This document shows, one piece after another, positions 44,180 through 52,581 of a stretch of DNA of 64,000 nt. Source of the DNA: BPJO01 sp037189665. GTDB lineage: Bacteria > Planctomycetota > Phycisphaerae > Tepidisphaerales > Tepidisphaeraceae. Each line of letters begins with the position of its first letter. Within the stretch, counting starts at the first letter, position 1. The translations under genes and the position numbers were made by a program. The stretch covers positions 1 through 64,000 of the forward strand of contig JBBCIV010000029.1 of NCBI GenBank assembly GCA_037189665.1, given 5' to 3'. A model generated the notes under the pieces. It worked only from the letters and a program-made list of their open reading frames with translations. It was not told where the DNA came from and made no database searches.

Positions 44180-45661
44180 TTAACGATAACCCGGCAGGAA
44201 CGCCTTTTCGGCCTCGAACATCTCCAGCGTCATGTCGCGGATCTGTTGCGGCGTGCAGACGGCCTGGGTCAGCGGGTCGAGCATCAGCGCATGGACGGCC
44301 GCCTCGACGCTCCTGTCGATGCAGGCGGTCGCCGCCAGGTCGAACATGCGCATGTTGCTGTCGCAGATGGCGGCCATCTGGGCCGGCAGGGCGCCGTAGC
44401 GCGTCGGGTGGATGCCATTGCGGTCGACGAGGCAGGCGACCTCGACGCAACCATCGGCCGGCAGGTTCGTGATGAGCTGGCCGCGGCCCGCGCCGTCGTG
44501 GTTCATCACGTTGCCATGGATGCGCACCGGCGCGTCCTTCTCGCGTCCTTCGATGATCCAACTGGCGTATTCCCAGCTGCGCGGCCAGCCGACCGGCAAC
44601 TCGCCGCGCACCATCTTCATGCGGCCCTCGTCGGCGCTCTTGCGCCAGCTGGGCCAGCCGCTCGCATAAAACCGGCTGCCGCCGCAGTAGCCCGGCCCGG
44701 CATAGCGGTCCAGCGCGGCCTTGCTTTTGCGGTAGTACGGCAGGTACTCGGACAGGTGACCGCTGCTCTCGGTGATGAACGCGCCGAACTGCAGCATCAT
44801 GTCCTTGCGAATCCAATCCGGCCGGTCCTTCTCGTGCTCGGCGACGATGCCGCTCGCCAGTTCCCGCCGGGCCAGCTCGAACAGCTTCGGATAGAGGCTC
44901 TCGCCGGCGTACTCCAGCGTCGTGTACCACGCCAGATGGTTGATGCCCGCGCACTCCCAGGTCATCTCGTCGTACGGGATGCCCGCGCGCTTGGCCAACA
45001 CGTGGCCCGTGTGCTGCACGCTGTGACACAGCCCCACCACCTGCACGCCCGGCGTCGCACGCCCGGCGGCGAGGCAGAGGATGTTCATCGGGTTCGTGTA
45101 GTTCAGCACGATCGCCTTGGGGCACAGCCGTTCGACGTCGCGGCAGATGTCCAGGAACACCGGAACCGTACGCAGCGCCTTGAACAGGCCGCCCGGCCCG
45201 ATCGTATCGCCGATGCACTGGTCGATGCCGTACTTCAACGGGATGTCGTTGTCGTGCGTCACGCATTCGACGCCCGACACCTCGATGCAGTTGACGATGT
45301 AGTGGCTGCCCGGCAGCGCCTCGGTGCGGTCGGCCGTCGAGCTGATCGTCCAGCCGGTCTTGCCTTCCTGGCCGATCAGACGATCGAGCACCTGGTGCAT
45401 CGTCGCCAGCCGCTCGCGATCGATATCGACGAGCACGACGTGCCCGCGCTCGCAGCCGGGCATGTGCAGCAGGTCGCTGACGAGCCGCGGCGTGAAGCCG
45501 GAGCCGGCGCCGAGCATCGTGACCTTGATCGGCCGGTGAAACCGGCCTGGCAGTCCCTGCGTCTGGTCGGCAGCCTGCGTGTGGGCCGCATGACCGTTCT
45601 TGTTGGCCGCATCTTTTGCGGGAGCAAGGCGGCGTTCTTCTTCGACACTGATGGCTGACAT
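44180..45661 (-). CDS. GH4 family alpha-galactosidase (MelA-like)
   Basis: 493 residues of the NAD+- and Mn2+-dependent GH4 family, which acts by an oxidation-elimination mechanism. Motifs: MLGAGSGFTPRLVSDLL (NAD binding, about 49-65), IGDTIGPGGLFKALRT, NYTNPMNI, the metal Cys-His pair in GLCHSVQ, INHLAWYTTLE, and FGAFITESSGHLSEYLPYY typical of alpha-galactosidase/galacturonidase subgroups. An about 40-residue N-terminal extension before the Rossmann fold is unusual. AAAGGAC precedes the ATG. GH4 enzymes are cytoplasmic, so it would act on imported oligosaccharides, consistent with the upstream symporter. Confidence 0.92.
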   Translation of the reverse strand: MSAISVEEERRLAPAKDAANKNGHAAHTQAADQTQGLPGRFHRPIKVTMLGAGSGFTPRLVSDLLHMPGCERGHVVLVDIDRERLATMHQVLDRLIGQEGKTGWTISSTADRTEALPGSHYIVNCIEVSGVECVTHDNDIPLKYGIDQCIGDTIGPGGLFKALRTVPVFLDICRDVERLCPKAIVLNYTNPMNILCLAAGRATPGVQVVGLCHSVQHTGHVLAKRAGIPYDEMTWECAGINHLAWYTTLEYAGESLYPKLFELARRELASGIVAEHEKDRPDWIRKDMMLQFGAFITESSGHLSEYLPYYRKSKAALDRYAGPGYCGGSRFYASGWPSWRKSADEGRMKMVRGELPVGWPRSWEYASWIIEGREKDAPVRIHGNVMNHDGAGRGQLITNLPADGCVEVACLVDRNGIHPTRYGALPAQMAAICDSNMRMFDLAATACIDRSVEAAVHALMLDPLTQAVCTPQQIRDMTLEMFEAEKAFLPGYR

Positions 45662-45687
45662 GGGGTTACGTCCTTTGGTGTTAATGG

Positions 45688-46683
45688 CTAGTGGTTGATG
45701 GGTCGCGTGCCGGACCAGCGCTTGCGTCGCGACATCAGGCCCAGGGCGCTCAGTCCGAAGATGCCCAGCATGGCCGGTTCGGGAACGCTGGTTTCCATCG
45801 CGATGTTATCGACGTACATCTGGCCGACGCCGCTTTGCGGGAGCACGATCTGAAACGCGTCGATCGGCGCCGAGCCGGCGAGGCTCCCCCCCTTGAAACT
45901 GAAGCCCGGATCAGTTTCCAATCCCGCCAGTGTGCGCGTGAAGTCAACCGTAGCGCCGGTCGACAGGCGCGTCGCGGTGCCCGCGACGGTGCGGCTGCCA
46001 TCGGTGAACGTCAGCGTGAAGCGGTAGAACTCATCGTTGGTATCGTTCGAGCTGGCGTCGCCCGACGCGTATTGGCCGAGGTTGAAATCGGGCGCGAACG
46101 ACGTGCCGTTCCACCCGATCGCCGTGCTGCCCAGCGGGCTGATGGTCGATGCGCTGGAGAGCGCATCATCGCGCGCGTCGGCCATCAGGAACAGTTCGTT
46201 CCCCGCGACGCCATCGATGTTGGCGTAGCCGAGGCCGACGGTCATCGCGCGGGCGCGGTTGGCGCCGTTGTTGTACTGGTCCTGAACCGTCACGCGGAAC
46301 GTGCTGACGTTTGACGAGGCCACGAACGAGTCGACGCGAAAGTCGAACGCCACGGTGAACGTCGAATGCTCGGGCAGGCTGGTGTCGAACGCGCCAAATC
46401 GGGCAAAGCTGACCGAACTGCTGGAGCTGACCGACGTATTGCTGTCGAGCCCCGAGTAAGCGTTGCTGCCGCCGACGGAGGCGACGGTCTGCGTGATGCC
46501 TTCGCCGCCGCCGATGCTCCAGTCATTGCCGGTCGGGATGACGAAATTACGCTGCGGCGCATTGCCGGGCGTACTGCCGGTGAAATCGTCGCTCCAGACG
46601 ACGCCCGCCTCGGCCGCGCTGCCCGACAGGCAAGCCGCCGCGATAACCGCTATCATCCTCGACAACTCATTTTTGTTACGCAT
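45688..46683 (-). CDS. PEP-CTERM surface protein, lectin-like beta-sandwich
   Basis: 331 residues from the ATG at 46683 (AAGGAG upstream); the longer frame from 46971 has no features. A signal peptide (MIAVIAAACLSGSAAEA) leads into VVWSDDFTGSTPGN, the usual opening of a concanavalin-like sandwich, and Ser/Thr/Asn-rich strands. It ends VPEPAMLGIFGLSALGLMSRRKR, a PEP-CTERM sorting signal. Probably a surface glycan-binding protein. It is 26 bases upstream of the GH4 gene. Confidence 0.85.
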   Translation of the reverse strand: MRNKNELSRMIAVIAAACLSGSAAEAGVVWSDDFTGSTPGNAPQRNFVIPTGNDWSIGGGEGITQTVASVGGSNAYSGLDSNTSVSSSSSVSFARFGAFDTSLPEHSTFTVAFDFRVDSFVASSNVSTFRVTVQDQYNNGANRARAMTVGLGYANIDGVAGNELFLMADARDDALSSASTISPLGSTAIGWNGTSFAPDFNLGQYASGDASSNDTNDEFYRFTLTFTDGSRTVAGTATRLSTGATVDFTRTLAGLETDPGFSFKGGSLAGSAPIDAFQIVLPQSGVGQMYVDNIAMETSVPEPAMLGIFGLSALGLMSRRKRWSGTRPINH

Positions 46684-46727
46684 AGCACTTCTCCTTCTTG
46701 ATGTTTGCCTCGTGTAAACCTTCGCCT

Positions 46728-48788
46728 TCATGCGGTCATGACGGACGGCGCAACCGCCGTCGTCTCGTTTGCCTTCGGAACCGGCGCTGCCTCGACGGCC
46801 GGAGGTACGATGGCGGGCACAACGCCGTTGTCCGTCTCGTCGCGTTCCTGCTTCCGCAACGTGCGCAGCAGGGCGACGAGGTCCTTCATTCCGCCGATCA
46901 GGAACCAGACGATCGTGATCACCCCGACGACCGCCCCGACGATCACGGTGAACAGCCACCAGTTGGTCCACGCGTGGTCCGAGATGCCGACCGTCAGCGC
47001 GGCGACCGTGCCGATGACGAACGCGACGACCCAGAACGTCGTCCAGCCAATCTTCAGCCCGAAGATCCAGCGGTCGCCGCGCGTGAACTCATCGGTGATG
47101 CCCAGCCACTTCCACCGGGCGTTGGGGTTGCCGGCGCCCGCCTCGTCACCCACCGCGACGTCACCCACCGCGACGTCGCCCGCGATCGCGTATTGGCCGC
47201 GGTGCAACAGCTTGTCCATGTTGAACGGTTCGCGGCAGGTGAGCAGCGAGCCGGCGATATAAGCGGTGACCGCGGCGACGGAGGCGACCAGCGCGACCCA
47301 GGCGCCGTTAATCGGGAACTGCGGCGCGATCTCCGCCAGCGCCGGCACGCTCGGCCAGAGCATCCGCAGCAGCGCCCCCGTCACCGCCAACACGCCGCCA
47401 GTGCAAAGGCCCCACCATGCGCCGGCCGTCGTGCCACGGCTCCAGTACAGGCCGCCGATGATCACCGCCCCGCTGCCGCCGAGGTAGATCGCGCCGGTGA
47501 CGAGTTGATACATCACGACGTAGTCGCGCAGCGGAAATAGCAGGCTGAAGCAAAACGCGAAGACCGCCACCCCGAAGATCGAGTACCGCAGCAGCCGCAT
47601 GTGCTGCGTCGGCGTCAGCGGTTTTTTGCGGAACGGCAGGACGACGTCCTGGATGAAGATCGAACCCCACGCGTGCAGGAAGGTCGTGTCATTGCCGATC
47701 GTCGCCGCCATCATCGCGGCGCACAGCAGGCCGATGGCGCCGGCGGGCAGCATGTGCGCCAGCGCGACCGGCACCGTCATCTGCTTCTGCGTCTGCGCGT
47801 CCCCGATCGTCGCGATCGTCTGGTTGATGCTGGCCGCCTCGCCGGCGAAGGCCGGGTTGTGCAGCAGCACGTAGGCGCCGATCGGCATCAGCATGAGGAT
47901 GAGGTAGCTCACCCCGCCGCGCCACTCGGCCAACACGCCGGCCATCTTCGCCTCGTGCGGGCTCTTGGCGGCACAGTTGTAGCCCTGGGTGCCCTGCCAG
48001 CCGAGCCGGTTGTAGAAGAGCTTGAACGCGAAAATCATGAAGAACCAGACGTTGAAATCGCCGATGCCCGATTGGTCGAACGGGTTGACCAGCGACTTGC
48101 CGGGCGGCGCCGCCGTCAGCGTGGCCGTCACGTCGCTCCAGGCGAACTTGACGACGAGGAAGAACATCACGATGAGAAAGACGATGTTGATGAACTGCGC
48201 CTGCAGGAAATCGGTGATCATGACAGTCACCATGCCGCCCGACAGCGTCAGCACGAGCGTGACCGCGAACATCAGCGCCATCACCGGCGCGATCGTCGGC
48301 ACATCGATGCCGGCGACGTTCAGCGTGACCGGCAAGCCGCAGAAATAGACGATGAAGCGGGCGCAGATGCCAGGAAAGATGCCGTAGTTCAGGATGCCGC
48401 TGCCCCACGCGACGACGCCTGCAAAGACGCGGAAACGCCGGCTGTAGCGCATCTCGAAGAACTGCGCCATCGTCATCGCGCGGGTCTGGCGATAGCGGTA
48501 GTTCACCCACCCCGACAGCGCTATCGCCATCCCGATCGGCGCCATCATCACGCCCCACCAACCGGCCGCGAACCCCGCCTCGTAGAACTTCTCAAAGTTG
48601 GCGATCGTTCCGACCAGCCCGAGCGAGGTGAGCCCTTCGCTCATCGTCAGCAGGTAACGGCCAGCGCATCGGTTGCCCGCAAGGAAATCGCTGACGCTGC
48701 GCGTGTACCGCCGCACGCTGATCGCGATGCCGGCAAGGCCTGCGAACAGCGAGAAGACGATCAGCCAATCGAACAACGAGAGATTCAC
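46728..48788 (-). CDS. Sodium:solute symporter (SSS family)
   Basis: 686 residues with about 13-15 transmembrane helices of the LeuT-like SSS fold. It starts LFDWLIVFSLFAGLAGIAI, then RYTRSVSDFLAGNRCAGRYLLTMSEGLTSLGLVGT (the family motif region) and later MMAATIGNDTTFLHAWGS. A cytoplasmic loop near 540 has a short tandem duplication (VAVGD twice). A long Glu/Pro/Ala-rich C-terminal tail follows. It should import a released sugar with sodium. The start is GTG, with AGGAG 10 bases upstream. Probably co-transcribed with the downstream GH4 operon. Confidence 0.92.
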   Translation of the reverse strand: MNLSLFDWLIVFSLFAGLAGIAISVRRYTRSVSDFLAGNRCAGRYLLTMSEGLTSLGLVGTIANFEKFYEAGFAAGWWGVMMAPIGMAIALSGWVNYRYRQTRAMTMAQFFEMRYSRRFRVFAGVVAWGSGILNYGIFPGICARFIVYFCGLPVTLNVAGIDVPTIAPVMALMFAVTLVLTLSGGMVTVMITDFLQAQFINIVFLIVMFFLVVKFAWSDVTATLTAAPPGKSLVNPFDQSGIGDFNVWFFMIFAFKLFYNRLGWQGTQGYNCAAKSPHEAKMAGVLAEWRGGVSYLILMLMPIGAYVLLHNPAFAGEAASINQTIATIGDAQTQKQMTVPVALAHMLPAGAIGLLCAAMMAATIGNDTTFLHAWGSIFIQDVVLPFRKKPLTPTQHMRLLRYSIFGVAVFAFCFSLLFPLRDYVVMYQLVTGAIYLGGSGAVIIGGLYWSRGTTAGAWWGLCTGGVLAVTGALLRMLWPSVPALAEIAPQFPINGAWVALVASVAAVTAYIAGSLLTCREPFNMDKLLHRGQYAIAGDVAVGDVAVGDEAGAGNPNARWKWLGITDEFTRGDRWIFGLKIGWTTFWVVAFVIGTVAALTVGISDHAWTNWWLFTVIVGAVVGVITIVWFLIGGMKDLVALLRTLRKQERDETDNGVVPAIVPPAVEAAPVPKANETTAVAPSVMTA
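47145..47174. repeat. Two perfect 15-base tandem repeats inside the symporter gene
   Basis: The unit GTCACCCACCGCGAC occurs twice in tandem, with a degenerate third start after it. Translated on the minus strand it gives VAVGD twice in a cytoplasmic loop. Being a multiple of three, gain or loss keeps the frame. Confidence 0.8.
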
Positions 48789-48907
48789 GACGGATGGACT
48801 CCTGATAACACGCGTTCACCTTGAGCGCGGGCCCCCTTCGTACGGCAACACGCCCGCTCGCGATCGCCCGTATTCGACTGCGTGTCGAACAACGTTCAGA
48901 GGCACTA

Positions 48908-49681
48908 CTAGTTTGTCGTGCGCGACCACCAGGACAGCTTCGTGTTCTTGTACGCCTCGCGCGGGCTTTCCAGCGACGCGTGGCCATCGACGAACAGCAC
49001 CGCCATACGCTTGCCATGATGGGCGTAGTCGCCGTTCGCGTAGCGCGGGATGTCAGCGAGGCCCAGGAAACCAACGCTGCCGCCCGTCGTCAGCGTCCAT
49101 TGCCAGTTGTCCGACGCCGGGGTCGAGATGCGTTCGAACAGATAGACGCATTCGGTCGGCCGGCGCACCGAAGTCACCTTGACCGGCTGCACGTTTGGCG
49201 CCGGGTTGCCCGCCGTCCAGTTGTTCTGGCCGAGCACGACGCCGTCCATCGGCAGGCTCGTCGGAATGGTTCGCATGAGATTGGCGGTATACGATCGCGC
49301 GAAGCGGCCGGCCGGCGGTTCGTGGCGCACTTCCCTCGGACATTGCAGCAGCTTCAGCTCGACGGTCGGGATCGAGACGGTTCCCGCGACCGCTTCAGCC
49401 TTGACGCCGAGGTACGGCGCGATCGCGCGGTCCCAGTTGGCGTGAAGCGAGACCGCGTGCATCGGGAAGACGCCCCTGTTGGCGCCCTGGTACATCGCCG
49501 TCGCGACGCCGAGCTGGCGGAGGTTGCTGATGCATTGCACGTCCTGCGCGCTCCTGCGCGCCTTGTTCAGGGCGGGCAGCAAGACGCTGATCAGCAGCGC
49601 GATGATACCAATGACAACCAGTAGTTCGACGAGAGTAAACCCGCGCTCGACGCGGTGGGAACAACAACAGATGGCTCGCAT
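48908..49681 (-). CDS. Type II pseudopilin-like protein with prepilin cleavage signal
   Basis: 257 residues from the ATG at 49681, with AGGAG upstream. The prepilin signal is RG-FTLVE (cleavage after Gly14) followed by LLVVIGIIALLISVLLPALN. The C-terminus has HHGKRMAVLFVDGHAS, the H-X9-DG motif of the planctomycete group. It is the paralogue of the protein at 30815-31735 and, like it, is transcribed divergently from a XylR-type regulator. It precedes the symporter gene by 119 bases. Confidence 0.88.
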   Translation of the reverse strand: MRAICCCSHRVERGFTLVELLVVIGIIALLISVLLPALNKARRSAQDVQCISNLRQLGVATAMYQGANRGVFPMHAVSLHANWDRAIAPYLGVKAEAVAGTVSIPTVELKLLQCPREVRHEPPAGRFARSYTANLMRTIPTSLPMDGVVLGQNNWTAGNPAPNVQPVKVTSVRRPTECVYLFERISTPASDNWQWTLTTGGSVGFLGLADIPRYANGDYAHHGKRMAVLFVDGHASLESPREAYKNTKLSWWSRTTN

Positions 49682-49788
49682 CCTGCACACTCCTGTAACC
49701 GCCGTCATCGCCCGCCGCCGCGGGACCGACGAGATGGACGAACTGATGGAAAGTGTATAAGCAAACACGTCTACGACCAGCCGATATT

Positions 49789-49811
49789 GCGATTTAAATT
49801 TTCGAAATTGC
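49789..49811. promoter_or_regulatory. AT-rich imperfect palindrome between pseudopilin and XylR-type genes
   Basis: Arms GCGATTT (49789-49795) and AAATTGC (49805-49811) match at 6 of 7 positions, with an inner AATTT/AAATT pair. It lies midway between the divergent genes, and a -10-like TATACT follows at 49835-49840 for the regulator. A candidate operator. Confidence 0.35.
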
Positions 49812-49925
49812 GTCACATTCCGGCTTGATCGCGGTATACTGCACTCACGGCGAAGATGAACGTAAACCTTCTTCCAGAAAAAGTTTGCCCCGTTTTCCTC
49901 GGCGATCTCCTGCGAAGGCGGAACG

Positions 49926-51089
49926 ATGGGTGAGAATACAGTGAAAGTCGCAGTGCTCGTCGACAGCTCCACCGGCTGGGGCCGGCGGTTAATTCAAGGC
50001 ATCCTGCAGTACGCCCGCCAGCATGCGCAGTGGAAAATCTGGGTCGAACCGCGCGGACAACACGAACACCTGCGTCCCCCGCCGGGTTGGGCTGGCCAGG
50101 GAATCATTGCCCGCGTGTCGACCAAGCCGATGGCTGACGAATTGGGCAAGCTTGGCCTGCCCGTCGTGAACGTGTCGGGCCTGAAGTTGCCCGGCATGTC
50201 GTTCCCAACCGTGACGACCGACCCCGGCGCATCGACCCAGCTCGCGGCCGATCACTTCCTCGACCGTGGTTTCCAACATTTTGCCTATTATGGCACGCCT
50301 CGTTTCCCCGCGGCTCGGGCGCACTACGAATCGTACGCCGACGTGCTGGCTAGGCATGGCAAGACCTGCTCGTTCTACACGCCGACGCCGGGAATCTCGG
50401 GGTTCGAAACACATCAGGCGGACTTAGCCCGCTGGCTCAACGATCTCCCTAAGCCGTGTGCTGTCCTCTGCTGGGGGTTGAGAGGGTTGTCAGTGCTGGA
50501 CGCCTGCGCGTTGGCAAACCTGGATGTGCCCGGCGACATCGCCGTGCTATCCGGTGATTACGACGACCTGCTTTGCGAGGCGGCCAACCCTCCGCTGTCC
50601 GGCATCGAGACACCATCTGAACTGATCGGCCATCAAGCCGCCGAACTGCTGGATCGCCTGATGCACGGCCGCCCGCTCGAACGTGACCGCGTGCACGTCC
50701 TGCCGACGCGCGTCGTTGCGCGACAGTCGTCGGACGTGCTGGCGATCGACGATCCCGACCTCGCCATCGCATTGCGGTTCATCCGCAACCACGCCGCCGA
50801 GCCGATCGACGTTGAAACAGTGCTTGAAAAGGTTCCCTGTAGCCGGCGTTCCCTCGAACGAAAGTTCGAGCAGATGCTCGGCCGCACGCCGGCAATCGAG
50901 ATTCGCCGGGTTCGCCTCGAACGAGCCAAGCAACTGCTCGTCGAAACCGACTTGCCCATCCCCCGTGTCGCGGCAGCGTCAGGATTCGGGTCTGGCTCGT
51001 ACATGTCACAGGCATTTCGCCAGTTCGTAGGTATGACCCCCCTCCGCTATCGCAGCCAAATGCGCGCGCGGTCTGCAGGCCGCGCGTGA
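49926..51089 (+). CDS. XylR-type regulator (sugar-binding domain plus AraC helix-turn-helix)
   Basis: 387 residues. The first about 275 form a LacI/PBP1-like effector domain (VAVLVDSSTGWGRRLIQGI, CAVLCWGLRGLSVLDAC, DIAVLSGDYDDLLCE). The C-terminus is an AraC-type DNA-binding domain (CSRRSLERKFEQMLGRT, VAAASGFGSGSYMSQAFRQFVGMTPLRYR). It is a second XylR-like protein, clearly related to that at 31885 in both halves but divergent in the ligand region. It probably activates the symporter-GH4 module. AAGGCGG lies upstream of the ATG. Confidence 0.92.
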   Translation: MGENTVKVAVLVDSSTGWGRRLIQGILQYARQHAQWKIWVEPRGQHEHLRPPPGWAGQGIIARVSTKPMADELGKLGLPVVNVSGLKLPGMSFPTVTTDPGASTQLAADHFLDRGFQHFAYYGTPRFPAARAHYESYADVLARHGKTCSFYTPTPGISGFETHQADLARWLNDLPKPCAVLCWGLRGLSVLDACALANLDVPGDIAVLSGDYDDLLCEAANPPLSGIETPSELIGHQAAELLDRLMHGRPLERDRVHVLPTRVVARQSSDVLAIDDPDLAIALRFIRNHAAEPIDVETVLEKVPCSRRSLERKFEQMLGRTPAIEIRRVRLERAKQLLVETDLPIPRVAAASGFGSGSYMSQAFRQFVGMTPLRYRSQMRARSAGRA

Positions 51090-51320
51090 ACTTCTGGAGG
51101 ATCACCGCGCGCGCTGCCAGCGAAGAAGGACGAGCCTTTCCACCTGGGTAAAGCCTTGCCGATCAACATGGGAAATGGAACTCGTGGAACGCCTCGGGAT
51201 CAAAAAGCCTGTGCGATTATCCCCGATCATATCGTCAACGCCTGGCTCGAATACACCGAGGAAGTCGCCCAGGAGCATTATCATACCGCCACGGATGCCC
51301 ATTTTGACGCCGCCAGCGGT

Positions 51321-51439
51321 GTCGCGAATCAGGGCGCACCAGCAACCGGCGGAAATAAGCGGGATGAGCGGAAATACGCGAAAGCCATCGGGGCAATTTT
51401 CCCAGAAAATGCAGAAACCCCCGGAAATCCGGGGGTTTC
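51321..51439 (-). repeat. Long inverted repeat, copy 2
   Basis: The inverted partner of 39299-39415. It includes the integrase tail and the terminal hairpin. Beyond 51440 the sequence is not a tRNA, so this copy has lost or never had an adjacent intact attachment tRNA. Confidence 0.8.
51414..51439. terminator. Perfect bidirectional stem-loop ending the integrase relic
   Basis: Arms GAAACCCCCGG (51414-51424) and CCGGGGGTTTC (51429-51439) form an 11-base perfect stem with loop AAAT. The A-run and T-run flanks suit termination in both directions. Confidence 0.65.
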
Positions 51440-51646
51440 ATCATGGGAGCGAGAGCCCCCGAACAACGCGGGATTATCCGGGATTTCGCGGGATTCGGCG
51501 GGACGCGCACCAGAATGCGCACCATCCGCCCATGATCCACGCGGACGCTGCCCCGACTTTCCCGACGATCAAATCGGTCCGCGGATCAGCCGCGCTACCC
51601 GCCGCATCCGTCTGCAGGCACGGCGCATGTGCGGCAAGGGGGCGCG

Positions 51647-52015
51647 ATGACCAAACGCTCAATACGTCGCCGGTCGGGCCTCAGCCTTGCCAGCCGAACA
51701 GCCCTGAAGCGACTGCTGCTGAGTACAACCTGCTCGGCATGGTGGGTCGACGCTCAGTTCAGGACGCGAAGGGACGTCGATGAACGCGGCCGGGTTGTCA
51801 CCCTGCACGACTATTGTCCAGGTGCCTACCCGCCTGCCGCGGACACCACACCGATGCAGGCCTGTCGTGCCTGCGGGATCCCACACCCAGCCTACTACCT
51901 CAACGGTGGCGTCTGTCTGGATTGCCGGATTGCCGCGGATCCCGTCAAAGAGTGCGTTGGCTATTCTGAGATGTTCTGGGCTCGGATTACACCATCCGAC
52001 CCTTGGGCATTATGA
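51647..52015 (+). CDS. Small hypothetical protein with a zinc-ribbon-like C-terminus
   Basis: 122 residues; the ATG at 51647 has AAGGGGGCG upstream. The N-terminal half is basic and low in complexity. The C-terminal half has CRACG and CLDCR, a Cys-pair ribbon spaced by about 14 residues, then KECVGYSEMFW. No family is recognised. It lies just after the integrase relic, so the first half may be out-of-frame relic sequence and only the C-terminal part genuine. Confidence 0.35.
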   Translation: MTKRSIRRRSGLSLASRTALKRLLLSTTCSAWWVDAQFRTRRDVDERGRVVTLHDYCPGAYPPAADTTPMQACRACGIPHPAYYLNGGVCLDCRIAADPVKECVGYSEMFWARITPSDPWAL

Positions 52016-52177
52016 CTCCCCTCGTTGATTTGTGTGGGATCGACAGTACAGGGCGAAGCTCGCGGAGTATGCCAATCGGCCGGATACGCCCTCCTCGGTA
52101 AACCGATATAGCCTGCCATCCTGCTCTCTTCTGGGGAAAATCAGCTTTTCGGTAGCAAGCCGCCGAAGAAAACAGGG

Positions 52178-52206
52178 TTGACCGATGATAACCTATTGGT
52201 TATATT
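52178..52206 (+). promoter_or_regulatory. Promoter and palindromic operator of the toxin-antitoxin pair
   Basis: A -35 TTGACC (52178-52183) and -10 TATATT (52201-52206) are 17 bases apart. A perfect palindrome, ATAACC (52188-52193) and GGTTAT (52198-52203), overlaps the -10 box. Predicted transcription begins at about 52213, exactly the toxin ATG, so the mRNA is probably leaderless and autorepressed. Confidence 0.7.
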
Positions 52207-52212
52207 TTCGGC

Positions 52213-52572
52213 ATGGCTTGGGAGTTGGAATCGACCACCGAATATGACGCTTGGTTCGCTGGCTTGGACAAGCAGGAACAGGTCGAAGTGCTCGCGAAGG
52301 TCATGTTGCTCCGTGACTACGGACCCGACCTTCGCCGGCCCCATGCGGACACGCTCGACGGATCGAAGTTCGCCAACATGAAGGAACTGAGAGGCAAGAC
52401 GGCGACTGCCCAGTTGCGGGTGGCGTTCGCCTTCGATCCCCGCCGCGTCGGCATCCTGCTGATCGGCGGAGAAAAACAAGGGGTGAGCCAGAAGCGGTTT
52501 TACAAGACGCTCATCGCCATGGCGGATGAGTTGTTCGAACGACACCTGAAGGCGTTAAAGAAACGAAAGTGA
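52213..52572 (+). CDS. HigB/Gp49-like RelE-superfamily toxin
   Basis: 119 residues of the phage-derived Gp49-like/HigB group of RelE-fold mRNA interferases: LLRDYGPDLRRPHADTLDGS, then MKELRGK, LRVAFAFDPRRVGILLIGGEKQG and FYKTLIAMADELFERHL are typical. Basic residues in the middle strands would contact ribosome-bound mRNA. No ribosome-binding site precedes the ATG, consistent with the leaderless promoter. The toxin precedes its antitoxin, the order of higBA loci, with a 9-base gap. Confidence 0.88.
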   Translation: MAWELESTTEYDAWFAGLDKQEQVEVLAKVMLLRDYGPDLRRPHADTLDGSKFANMKELRGKTATAQLRVAFAFDPRRVGILLIGGEKQGVSQKRFYKTLIAMADELFERHLKALKKRK

Positions 52573-52581
52573 GGCACTGCG

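Larger units (their letters stand above)
51110..51440 (+). pseudogene. C-terminal relic of a tyrosine integrase
   Basis: One frame encodes DHIVNAWLEYTEEVAQEHYH followed by TATDAHFDAASG, which matches the end of planctomycete tyrosine recombinases (hydrophobic-His-W-LG-H-S ... HY, containing the nucleophile Tyr). The expected Gly-His before the helix reads Glu-Tyr here. The preceding NMR..ETEL region appears in a different frame near 51150-51200, so the gene is frameshifted as well as truncated; no Arg box is present. It shares its tail with the relic beside tRNA-Ile. Confidence 0.6.

Noticed and set aside
51440..51560. Possible tRNA or attachment-site remnant after the second integrase relic
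   Set aside because: I could not fold a tRNA acceptor or T arm from this sequence on either strand.
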